Assembly (NCBI GenBank): GCA_016212735.1
Contig: JACRDZ010000003.1
Location: forward strand, 1 to 25,551
Direction of reading: 5' to 3'
Origin: Candidatus Firestoneibacteriota bacterium
GTDB lineage: Bacteria > JACRDZ01
Length of the DNA stretch: 25,551 bases
In this document: in pieces, positions 8,590-17,527 of the stretch
Position numbering within the stretch: position 1 is the first letter of the stretch
How the letters are laid out: every line of letters starts with the position of its first letter
Made by a program: the position numbers and the translations under genes
The notes under the pieces: model-generated
The model's database searches: none
What the model was told of the DNA's origin: nothing
The model's input: only the letters and a program-made list of their open reading frames with translations

Positions 8590-9996
8590 ATGAATTTAAC
8601 TTCTTCTGAAACGTGTCCTTATTGTAAGACAGAAATGAGTTCTCTAAGTATTGTTTGTGACAACTGTGATAGAGTAAAATTTCCTGCATCAGGAGATAAT
8701 CTGACTCTTTTTAATGTGTTTATGATTATTTTTGGATATTTTTTTATTTATTTTATATTTGGAGTCTTATCAGGATTTTTATCAAATACTATCAATCACG
8801 GAGGGATTTTTTCTCCGTGGGATATGGGGATGATTTCTCTTGGAATAATATCAGGAAAATATTTTTTAAGAAAAAAATCTTATTACCCTTTTTTATGGAT
8901 GCTTCTTGGCGGAATTACTGGAGGCGTAATTGCTGTAATTATCAATTCGTATTTTAAAGGATATTATTATTTAAATATAATTATAGATATTATTATAGGT
9001 GCTTCTTTTGGCGGAACATTTGGACTTGCGACAAAATACAGTAAAAATAATGAAATTAAAAAAGTCATATTTTTTACTCTTGCAGGTATAATTGGAGGAA
9101 TTACTGCCAGTACAATAAATGGTATTTTGATTGATATTATTATTATAGAGGATTTAGCCTGGCATCTGAATATCTTCTCAAATATTATGCTCGGTATTCA
9201 AACAGGAATCATTTTTGCCCTATGCTTTTTTATAGCTTCTAAATTTGTTTATTATAAAGAATCATTTATTAATATAATATATGCAACATCTGGAGCATTA
9301 ATATGTGGTGGTATATTAGGTGGAATTGTAGATGCTATTAATTTTAACCCCTTTTGGAGCGGGCTTTTTGAAGTTCAGGAAAATATATTTTTAAGTATTC
9401 GTATGGGATTTGCAAGAGATGGAATTATTTGCGGACTGGTTGCTTTTGGTATTGTATTTATGAATGCTTTAGTTTATAAAACAAATCGTATTCAAACTTA
9501 TATTTTTACTGTTCTTGGAGGTATATTAGGCGGCGCTATTGCAGTAAACGTTATTTTATCCGCATCAGTTGATTTTATAAGTTATAGTGCAATAGAAAAA
9601 AGTTTTTATAATATAGCCAGTACTTATAATTTTAAAGGTATTTCATGGACAGCAGTTGGAGGTTTATTTGGCGGTGGAATATCTCTTGGTATAGTAACTG
9701 TCAGGGATATTTTTATGAAAAACAATTTATCAAATTTTAAAAAAATGATCCTTCAAGCTGCAGGAGGTTTTTCCGGTGGTATTTTTGCTGGAATTTTTAT
9801 CGGTATTTTAATATCATTAGAAAGCCGAATTATAGTTAATACTAAATTGACATTAAGCATCATTTTCCTGTTATGTATTATTAGTGCAATGTATGGAGCG
9901 CTTATATCTTTAGGTATGAATTTAAGCCGGTTCAATCCTATTGCAATAACCCCTATGGGTATAACTAATATTTTAGACAATACTGGTAATAATTAA
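8590..9996 (+). CDS. Zinc-ribbon membrane protein with repeated glycine-rich helices
   Basis: 468 residues, not a family I recognise. The N-terminus has a zinc ribbon (C9-P-Y-C12 and C24-D-N-C27). From about residue 38 to the end it is very hydrophobic, with roughly ten to twelve predicted transmembrane helices. A glycine-zipper helix recurs at about 70-95-residue intervals: GGITGGVIA, AGIIGGITA, GGILGGIVD, GGILGGAIA, GGLFGGGIS and GGFSGGIFA. This suggests internal duplication of a two- or three-helix unit. Glycine-zipper packing could form a compact bundle or channel, but substrate and function are unknown. RBS AAAGGTGGG precedes the ATG, 38 nt after ispG, so it may be the last gene of the arg-isp transcript. 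Confidence 0.75.
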   Translation: MNLTSSETCPYCKTEMSSLSIVCDNCDRVKFPASGDNLTLFNVFMIIFGYFFIYFIFGVLSGFLSNTINHGGIFSPWDMGMISLGIISGKYFLRKKSYYPFLWMLLGGITGGVIAVIINSYFKGYYYLNIIIDIIIGASFGGTFGLATKYSKNNEIKKVIFFTLAGIIGGITASTINGILIDIIIIEDLAWHLNIFSNIMLGIQTGIIFALCFFIASKFVYYKESFINIIYATSGALICGGILGGIVDAINFNPFWSGLFEVQENIFLSIRMGFARDGIICGLVAFGIVFMNALVYKTNRIQTYIFTVLGGILGGAIAVNVILSASVDFISYSAIEKSFYNIASTYNFKGISWTAVGGLFGGGISLGIVTVRDIFMKNNLSNFKKMILQAAGGFSGGIFAGIFIGILISLESRIIVNTKLTLSIIFLLCIISAMYGALISLGMNLSRFNPIAITPMGITNILDNTGNN

Positions 9997-9997
9997 A

Positions 9998-10134
9998 ATT
10001 CGAAATTCGAAGCATGAAATCCGAAACAAATTCGAATTTTTTAATATTTAAATGACCTAAACTTTTAATTGTTTAAGTTTTGAACATTTGAATTTGGAAT
10101 TTGTTTCGAATTTCGACATTCGTGCTTCGGATTT
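9998..10134. repeat. Large imperfect inverted repeat between convergent genes
   Basis: The arms are about 9998-10054 and 10083-10134. Outer blocks (TTCGAAGCATGAA on the left; its near-complement TTCGTGCTTCGG on the right) and inner blocks (CGAAACAAATTC on the left, GAATTTGTTTCG-type on the right) pair with one 7-nt bulge. A small inner stem AAACTT (10059-10064) / AAGTTT (10075-10080) lies at the centre. The element fills the gap between the convergent membrane-protein and mreB genes. It may act as a bidirectional terminator or be a dispersed REP/MITE-like repeat. It has no open reading frame. Confidence 0.75.
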
Positions 10135-10183
10135 AATAATTTTCCCCTATTTTGTAGGTTAAAAATCAGTCAAGATGACAATA

Positions 10184-11245
<1,062 letters not shown>

Positions 11246-11253
11246 TTAAATAT

Positions 11254-11916
11254 TTACATATATTTATCCATTTCAGTTTTTAGTTCATTAAATGATTTTA
11301 TTGGATCATTTGAACCAAAGACTGATGCTCCTGCAACTAAGATATCTGCCCCTGCAACTACTGCATTCCCAATATTTTTAACGTCTATTCCGCCATCAAC
11401 TTCTATTTTAGTATCTAATTTTCTTTTATTAATCATTGACTTTAGTGCACGAATTTTATCTATAGAATTAGGAATAAATTTTTGCCCTCCAAATCCAGGA
11501 TTTACACTCATAATTAAAACCATGTCTAATTCCGGAAGAATATAATCCATGACTTCTGGTGATGTTGCAGGATTAATAGCTACACCTGCTTTTATTTTTA
11601 ATTCCTTTATCATATTAACAACACGATTAAGATGAATACAGGCTTCATAGTGAACTGTAATTATATCCGCACCTGCTTCTTTAAAAACCCGAATAAATTC
11701 ATCTGGATTATCAAGCATTAAATGAATATCAAAAATGCATGATGTTTTTTCATGTAAAGCATTTACAACAATTGGCCCCATTGTAAGGTTAGGGACAAAA
11801 TGTCCGTCCATAATATCAAAATGAAGATATTTTGCTCCAGCTGATTCTAGTTTTTTTATCTCTTCATGTAAACATGCAAAATTCGCAGAAAGTAATGATG
11901 GTGCTATTTCAGGCAT
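11254..11916 (-). CDS. rpe: Ribulose-phosphate 3-epimerase
   Basis: 220 residues, normal length. A TIM-barrel metalloenzyme that interconverts ribulose 5-phosphate and xylulose 5-phosphate in the pentose phosphate pathway. Signatures: MPEIAPSLLSANF at the start, HFDIMDGHFVPN (metal/catalytic Asp34), DIHLMLDNP, SVNPGFGGQKF (phosphate loop) and EVDGGI (second catalytic Asp). RBS AAGGAT lies upstream. It sits between the PASTA protein gene and mreB on the same strand; the pairing of rpe with rsmB and a PASTA protein is a recurrent bacterial arrangement. Confidence 0.97.
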   Translation of the reverse strand: MPEIAPSLLSANFACLHEEIKKLESAGAKYLHFDIMDGHFVPNLTMGPIVVNALHEKTSCIFDIHLMLDNPDEFIRVFKEAGADIITVHYEACIHLNRVVNMIKELKIKAGVAINPATSPEVMDYILPELDMVLIMSVNPGFGGQKFIPNSIDKIRALKSMINKRKLDTKIEVDGGIDVKNIGNAVVAGADILVAGASVFGSNDPIKSFNELKTEMDKYM

Positions 11917-11934
11917 ATTTAAATCCTTCTTTAG

Positions 11935-11951
11935 AGCCTATCCGATAGGCT
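11935..11951 (-). repeat. Small perfect hairpin between the PASTA gene and rpe
   Basis: AGCCTAT (11935-11941), loop CCG, ATAGGCT (11945-11951). It lies immediately after the stop codon of the PASTA gene and about 20 nt before the rpe start. No T-run follows on the minus strand, so it is not a classic terminator. It could be an mRNA-stabilising or translation-coupling element, or a small dispersed repeat. Confidence 0.5.
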
Positions 11952-11952
11952 A

Positions 11953-12951
11953 TTATAAATCTTTTTCTTCTATAAGCTCATCGTCAAGATATATCTTTGC
12001 AACACTATTATTTGAATTAACTCGAACTACTAATTGTATTTTATCTCCAGGGCTTACCTTGCCAGAGAATACTTCTTCAACTGCTGAATCATCTTTTTCA
12101 TCTATTAATATTCTCACATCTTTCTTTAAAGCACCTACGGGTGGAATATAATATAATAATATATACCTTGTCAATTTGTTTTTCTCTTTATAGAGAGACG
12201 ATCTGGTAATTTTAAATTTAACTTTTTCCCCCTGTTTTACAGGAGTACTGAATTCTGGTGTCTGTGAGATTATAGTCCCTTCCTGAAAATCCGGATTATA
12301 TTCATACTTAACTTCACCTATTATTATACTAACTTCATTAAAACCCCTTTCAACTATAGAAAGTTTTTTTCCAATACAATCAGGCATTAAATAAGTCTTT
12401 TTAAGCGCTCCGAGGCTTACAAGAACATTCACTTTTGTTTCTCTATTTACTAACATGCCTGGCGGCGGACTCTGTGCTAACACTCTATTCTGTGGGATTT
12501 TATCCGACTCTACATAAGCTTCATCCCCTTTAATTAAACCCACCTGCTGTATAAATACTTTTGCCTGTCTAACAGGGAGTCCCATCAGATTGGGAATTTT
12601 AACTTTTTCCGTACCTTTGCTGATTACTACTTGAACATCTCTGTTTTTTCTAACATTTTGTTTCTGTTCTGGGTTCTGTGATACAATATATCCTTTAGGA
12701 TACTTATTATTATAGACCTGCCCTTCTATTTTAAGCCCCAGTCCTTTTGGTGTAAGCACTTCAAGAGCACCAAGTGCATCCAGACCAATCACACTCGGAG
12801 TTTCTATTACCTCTACTCCTATTGAGAATATCCATAATACTATCCCTATAAGAAGTGAAGCAACTAAAAACATGGAGATGATCATACCAATAATATGCTC
12901 TCTGATTATATATCTCTTTAATATTTCTTTTATTTTATTTAAATATTCCAT
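11953..12951 (-). CDS. PASTA-domain membrane protein lacking a kinase domain
   Basis: 332 residues. A short cytoplasmic N-terminus is followed by one transmembrane helix (about 22-45) and three PASTA domains (about 50-112, 113-180 and 183-252), recognisable by 'P.xxGxxxxxA...G' openings and 'V..Q.P..G..V' motifs such as VLAQSPPPG and ISQTPEFSTPV. A C-terminal beta-rich region (about 260-332) is unassigned. PASTA domains bind peptidoglycan stem or muropeptide fragments, so an extracytoplasmic wall-sensing or wall-binding role is inferred. It occupies the place that the Ser/Thr kinase PrkC takes between rsmB and rpe in Bacillus, but no kinase domain is present and the short N-terminus leaves no room for one. 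RBS AAGGG precedes the ATG. Confidence 0.88.
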   Translation of the reverse strand: MEYLNKIKEILKRYIIREHIIGMIISMFLVASLLIGIVLWIFSIGVEVIETPSVIGLDALGALEVLTPKGLGLKIEGQVYNNKYPKGYIVSQNPEQKQNVRKNRDVQVVISKGTEKVKIPNLMGLPVRQAKVFIQQVGLIKGDEAYVESDKIPQNRVLAQSPPPGMLVNRETKVNVLVSLGALKKTYLMPDCIGKKLSIVERGFNEVSIIIGEVKYEYNPDFQEGTIISQTPEFSTPVKQGEKVKFKITRSSLYKEKNKLTRYILLYYIPPVGALKKDVRILIDEKDDSAVEEVFSGKVSPGDKIQLVVRVNSNNSVAKIYLDDELIEEKDL

Positions 12952-12973
12952 AAAAACCCTTAATCTTATTATT

Positions 12974-14380
12974 TCAGTTTCTAATCAATCTGGCAATAAA
13001 AAAACCATCCATAGTATGTTCTTTTGACGGAAGTATTTTTACAAATCCTTCTTTATTTATAAAACTATGTAATTGTGGAGAAAGAATATTTTTTAAATTA
13101 TCTATTTTTACGTTCTTATGATTTTCTAAAAATTTATATATTATATTTTCATTTTCTTCCGGAATTATTGTACATGTACTATAAACAACTGTTCCACCTG
13201 ATTTTAAACAATTGTAGCCTGTTTCAAGAATTTCGTACTGCAGTTCGGGAAATTTATTCAGGTCTTTTTGATCTTTATTCCATCTTGCATCCAGGCGTCT
13301 CCTTAAAACCCCTAATCCGCTGCAAGGTACATCTGCAAGAACTTTATCTGCTTTTTCTTTAAAATCTCCCGGGAATATTTTTCTTGCATCCCCTAAAAAA
13401 AGCTTAATATTTTTTATTCCAAAATTTGAACTGCTTTGTTCAACAGCTTTTAGCCGTGCAGGATAAATATCGCATCCAACAAGTACTCCTTTATTGTTCA
13501 TTAGTGCAGCCAGATGAGTAATTTTCCCGCCCGGACCTGCACATAAATCAATTACAATATCTTCTTCCCCGGGATTTAGTGCTAACCCAACCAATGCAGA
13601 GCTTTCATCCTGAATTTGGAATAGACTTTTTGTATACTCATCCATTTCCCATAAAGAACTTTCTGATTTTAGTATAATATGAAATACTTCGGGAATAAAA
13701 TTGCTTTCTTTAAATTCAAAACCTTTCTCTTTTAATATGTTTCTAATCTCATCTTTAGATATTTTTAAAGTATTAATTCTTACTGAAAGAGGAGGAGTTA
13801 TATTATTCGCTTCACATATTTGCTCTGTTAAATTTTCTCCAAATTTTTCAAGGTATAATTTAATTAACCATTCAGGATGCGAAAATGAAAGACTGTAATA
13901 TTTTATCGGATCAGCTTCTTTAGAAGGCAGCTTAATACTTTTATATTTACGTATTAAATCACGTAATACAGCATTTACAAATCCGCCCATACCTTTACCG
14001 CCATAATTTTTAGCCATATTTACAGCCTCATTTATAATTGCATAATCAGGTATCCTGTCCAGATATATAAACTGATAAGCTGCCATACGCAGTATATTTA
14101 AAAGGGTTACATCCTGTTTTTTTGTTTTACATACATTTTCAAGATACCAATCCAGTGTATTTTTATGGCAGACTACACCATATACAAGTTGTGTTATTAA
14201 TCTTCTATTTTTACCTCTTAATTTATAATTTTCCAGATATTTATTTAATAAAATATTTATATAGCTTTTTTCTGTTTCAACTCTGTTTATAAGATATAAT
14301 GCTATTTTACGTTCCTCGCTGACTTTCTCCAAAGTAAAAAACTCCTTATAACTTACGCATTCTTGCTTGTCTTTTTGCAT
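12974..14380 (-). CDS. rsmB: 16S rRNA (cytosine-967-C5)-methyltransferase RsmB
   Basis: 468 residues. Methylates C967 of 16S rRNA using S-adenosylmethionine. The N-terminal NusB-like RNA-binding domain spans about 22-145; the Rossmann methyltransferase domain follows. Motif I is D278-L-C-A-G-P-G-G285, motif IV V351-P-C353-S-G-L-G, and motif VI S401-T-C403-T, giving the two-cysteine arrangement of RNA m5C methyltransferases (C403 the expected nucleophile, C353 for product release). The first ~20 residues precede the usual NusB-like start and may be an extension; the RBS (GAGA) is weak. First gene of the minus-strand run, 22 nt before the PASTA gene. Confidence 0.94.
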   Translation of the reverse strand: MQKDKQECVSYKEFFTLEKVSEERKIALYLINRVETEKSYINILLNKYLENYKLRGKNRRLITQLVYGVVCHKNTLDWYLENVCKTKKQDVTLLNILRMAAYQFIYLDRIPDYAIINEAVNMAKNYGGKGMGGFVNAVLRDLIRKYKSIKLPSKEADPIKYYSLSFSHPEWLIKLYLEKFGENLTEQICEANNITPPLSVRINTLKISKDEIRNILKEKGFEFKESNFIPEVFHIILKSESSLWEMDEYTKSLFQIQDESSALVGLALNPGEEDIVIDLCAGPGGKITHLAALMNNKGVLVGCDIYPARLKAVEQSSSNFGIKNIKLFLGDARKIFPGDFKEKADKVLADVPCSGLGVLRRRLDARWNKDQKDLNKFPELQYEILETGYNCLKSGGTVVYSTCTIIPEENENIIYKFLENHKNVKIDNLKNILSPQLHSFINKEGFVKILPSKEHTMDGFFIARLIRN

Positions 14381-14420
14381 TATCTCATATTGATATATTT
14401 AAATCAATAGACTGAAATGT

Positions 14421-14449
14421 ATTATATAGATAAAAAAATTTATTTATAA
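14421..14449 (-). promoter_or_regulatory. Candidate promoter for rsmB operon
   Basis: On the minus strand TATAAT (plus 14421-14426) lies 17 nt downstream of TTATAA (plus 14444-14449). The -10 is perfect and the -35 weak. It lies about 40 nt upstream of the rsmB start and is back to back with a candidate promoter for the protease gene. Confidence 0.4.
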
Positions 14450-14478
14450 TTGCTTTTTATTAATACTTATTTTATTAT
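14450..14478 (+). promoter_or_regulatory. Candidate promoter for the M6 protease gene
   Basis: TTGCTT (14450-14455), 17-nt spacer, TATTAT (14473-14478). It lies about 22 nt before the RBS and ATG (14500) of the signal-peptide reading frame, which supports transcription starting upstream of that ATG rather than near 14618. Confidence 0.4.
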
Positions 14479-14499
14479 TATACATATCTGGGAGAAAAA

Positions 14500-14617
14500 A
14501 TGCTTACCGCACTTATTAATAAACATATTCATATTATATTAATACGCATTTTTTTTTTGTTTTATATTTCTTTTCTTTGTTTTTAATTATTTCTCTTTTG
14601 CCTGCCCTGCAAACCCA
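14500..14617 (+). other. Out-of-frame signal peptide start of the M6 protease gene
   Basis: GGGAGA (14490-14495) precedes ATG 14500. Reading this frame gives MLTALINKHIHIILIRIFF and soon stops. If one T is removed from the T10 run at 14549-14558, translation continues as a strongly hydrophobic stretch ending FSFA/CPANP and runs directly into the protease at 14618. Together this makes a textbook signal peptide (basic, hydrophobic core, small residue before the cleavage site). The annotated ATG 14618 has no RBS. So the intact gene is probably 14500-17527, interrupted by a 1-nt homopolymer change that could be an assembly error, a real mutation or a phase-variable tract. Confidence 0.7.
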
Positions 14618-17527
14618 ATGATTGTAGAGATTTCTCAACCTGATGGAACAAAATTTAAAACAATTCAAAAAGGTGATGAATGGAATAACTGGCATGAAAC
14701 AGAAGATGGATTTACAATAATTGAAGACAAAACTACAGGCTGGTGGTATTATGCTATACCAGATACAACATCTGGCATACGTATAAGTTCATTCCCTGTT
14801 GGAAAAATAAAACCGGAACAAATAAAGATTATAAAAAGTTTAAAACCAATAAAAAAATATCTTCCTCAAACTCCCACAAAATTAAAAAAACTGAAAACAA
14901 CTGATATAATTAAAACAACTTCATTTCCCTTTACTCAGAATCTTCTTGTTATTATGGCTGATTTTAATGATGTTCATGGGACATATACATCTGATAGTTT
15001 CAGAAATACTTTCTTTTCAAAAGACCTTAAATCTGTTGTTGACTATTATAATGAAATTTCTTATGGAAAGTTCAATATTGTACCTGCTTATGAGACATTT
15101 GGAGAAAATGATGGAATTGTTGGCTGGCTGAGGCTTGATATGAATCATCCTGATTGCGGATTCCCTGGAGCTAAACCTGAGTGTGTAGATGACCTTGTAA
15201 CTGCTATTATTAAAAGTGCAGATCCCTATGTAGATTTTTCGATATTTGATAAAGATAATGATGACACAATAACACCTAAAGAACTCTCAATAATAATCGT
15301 AGCAGCAGGTCATGAAACTGCATATTCTGGTGGGAGTCCTGGAATATGGGCACACAGAGGGTATATCCCTTCAATAACTCTTGATGGAAAGTTATTAGGA
15401 GATTATGCGCTCATCGGTGAAAAACACTCTGATCATCAGGCAACAATAGGTGTAATGGTTCATGAACTTGGTCATTTAATGCTTGAGTTCCCTGACCTGT
15501 ACGATACAGATAAAAACTCAAATTCAGAAGGAGCGGGATGCTTTGATCTTATGGCAATAGGTTCCTGGGGAAAATCTGCTAAAACTCGATATAATGGTGA
15601 AACTCCAGTGCATCCATCTGCATGGACAAAAATTTATGCTGGATTTATTACACCAGATATTTTTTATAATCAGACAAAAGTACCACTGCCTGATGTTTCC
15701 GAGAATCCAAATGCAATTAAAGTTCTTACACAAAATAGTTTTGAATATTTTCTTCTTGAAAATAGATATACAACAGGATATGACGCTGGTTTAGAGCGAT
15801 GGTTTAAAACTTCACAGGAAACCGGCGGAGTCGCTATATGGCACATCGATGAAATGCTGTTAGAAGACGAATATTGTGTGTATTATAATAATTGTAATAA
15901 TAATGAAAATCATAAACTTGTTGATCTTGAAGAAGCTGACGGTGTCCAAAATCTGGATATAAAAGATCAATATGGTAATTTACAGGATCTTTTTTATACT
16001 TTAAATAATTCAAAATTCAATGACTCTACAAATCCAGCGAGCAGATTATATGATAGCAGCCCCAGCAATATTTCAATTTCAAATATATCAAAACAGGGGA
16101 AATTAATGAGTTTAGATATAAATGTCCCTCATCAAAAATTAACTAATCTTATACTTAATTCTGGGTTTGAAAGCGGTCAAATATACTGGAATGAATACAC
16201 TAGCAGCAATAGTAATATAATTACAGGAGATGCTGATTATCCATTTTCGCATAAAGGTAATTGGGTTTCATGGATGGGAAGATATAACTATGAAACAGAT
16301 TATATTTATCAGGATGTAATAATTCCATCTGATGCTGCGAATGCATATCTAAAATTCTGGTATTTTATATCGACATTTTTCAAAACAACAGATATTGTGC
16401 ATGATAAACTAAAAGTTGAAATATTAAATCCGTCTGATAATTCTTTGTTAAAAAATATTGTAACTTTGAGTGAAATAGATAAAACTGAATCGTGGATTGA
16501 AACAAAAAAATATAATTTACTAGATTTTGCAGGACAAGTTATAAGATTAAGATTCTATGTTACAAATGATAAAACTGAAGAAACGAGATTTTATATAGAT
16601 GATATATCTCTTATGTTAGATAAAAAAGAATCTTACTTTTTTCCTGATATACAGGTTAGTAATACTTCAGTTGATTTCGATTCATTATATGCGGAGGATT
16701 CAACTGCTCAAACTATATCAATCACAAATATAGGCAACAAAGACCTATTCATAGACAAAATTTCTTTGACAGGAAATGATTCTGAGAGCTTTTTCATACA
16801 AAATGATTTTGCTTCAAATCAATTAATCCCTCCAGATGAAATAACTTCTTTTGACATTGCTTTTTTGCCTGCAATGGGAGGAATAAAAAAAGCAAATATA
16901 AATATATTGTCTAACGATCCGGATGCATCTCTATTAAATATTATGGTAACAGGAAAAGCAATCCCTCTAAAACCAAAAATATCTTTTAATAAAACTTACG
17001 TTAATTATGGGACTGTAGAAGTAGGGACAAAAGTAGATAGTACTATAATGATTGTAAACAATGGGCAATCAGACCTGCTTATAAAATCACTGAACATTAA
17101 AGGGACTGATCCAGATGAATTTAATTATGGCACTATTAGTAATGAAGTTATCCAACCTCTTGATTCATTAAATATAATAATATCTTTCTTACCTGTTTCT
17201 GCAAAAACAAAAAATGCAACGCTTATTATTAATTCAAATGACCCTGAAAGGCAAACTTCAACAATCATACTTACGGGAAACGGAGTAATAACTGATAATA
17301 AAAATAATTATACAGGAAATAAGAAAACCAAAAAAAGCGGCTGCTATATAAAAAAAATTACCTATGGACAATATATTAATTCGCATATAAAATCATTGAA
17401 TGACTTTAAAGACAAATATCTTCTCTGTAATTCACATGGGAAATCATTTGTAAAATTTTATTATAAATATTCACCGTTTATATCAAACTTTATAAAACTA
17501 AAAAACCTCTCCGAATATAACAAATAA
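14618..17527 (+). CDS. M6-family secreted metalloprotease with CFI-box C-terminus
   Basis: 969 residues from ATG 14618; the natural start is probably 14500 (see the separate entry). Residues ~1-500 form an M6 (immune inhibitor A-like) metalloprotease: zinc motif H282-E-L-G-H286 followed by FPDLYD and LMAIGSWG. Residues ~510-670 look like a MAM or jelly-roll binding domain (NSGFESG...FYIDDISL). Two choice-of-anchor/ASPM-type Ig-like domains follow (about 675-785 and 788-890). After a Lys-rich linker (KKTKKSG) comes a CFI-box-type domain, residues 909-960 (CYIKK...DFKDKYLL...FYYKYSP...FIK), shared with two other proteins here. Secreted peptidase activity is inferred. The last 30 nt overlap the end of the convergent barrel gene. 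Confidence 0.85.
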   Translation: MIVEISQPDGTKFKTIQKGDEWNNWHETEDGFTIIEDKTTGWWYYAIPDTTSGIRISSFPVGKIKPEQIKIIKSLKPIKKYLPQTPTKLKKLKTTDIIKTTSFPFTQNLLVIMADFNDVHGTYTSDSFRNTFFSKDLKSVVDYYNEISYGKFNIVPAYETFGENDGIVGWLRLDMNHPDCGFPGAKPECVDDLVTAIIKSADPYVDFSIFDKDNDDTITPKELSIIIVAAGHETAYSGGSPGIWAHRGYIPSITLDGKLLGDYALIGEKHSDHQATIGVMVHELGHLMLEFPDLYDTDKNSNSEGAGCFDLMAIGSWGKSAKTRYNGETPVHPSAWTKIYAGFITPDIFYNQTKVPLPDVSENPNAIKVLTQNSFEYFLLENRYTTGYDAGLERWFKTSQETGGVAIWHIDEMLLEDEYCVYYNNCNNNENHKLVDLEEADGVQNLDIKDQYGNLQDLFYTLNNSKFNDSTNPASRLYDSSPSNISISNISKQGKLMSLDINVPHQKLTNLILNSGFESGQIYWNEYTSSNSNIITGDADYPFSHKGNWVSWMGRYNYETDYIYQDVIIPSDAANAYLKFWYFISTFFKTTDIVHDKLKVEILNPSDNSLLKNIVTLSEIDKTESWIETKKYNLLDFAGQVIRLRFYVTNDKTEETRFYIDDISLMLDKKESYFFPDIQVSNTSVDFDSLYAEDSTAQTISITNIGNKDLFIDKISLTGNDSESFFIQNDFASNQLIPPDEITSFDIAFLPAMGGIKKANINILSNDPDASLLNIMVTGKAIPLKPKISFNKTYVNYGTVEVGTKVDSTIMIVNNGQSDLLIKSLNIKGTDPDEFNYGTISNEVIQPLDSLNIIISFLPVSAKTKNATLIINSNDPERQTSTIILTGNGVITDNKNNYTGNKKTKKSGCYIKKITYGQYINSHIKSLNDFKDKYLLCNSHGKSFVKFYYKYSPFISNFIKLKNLSEYNK

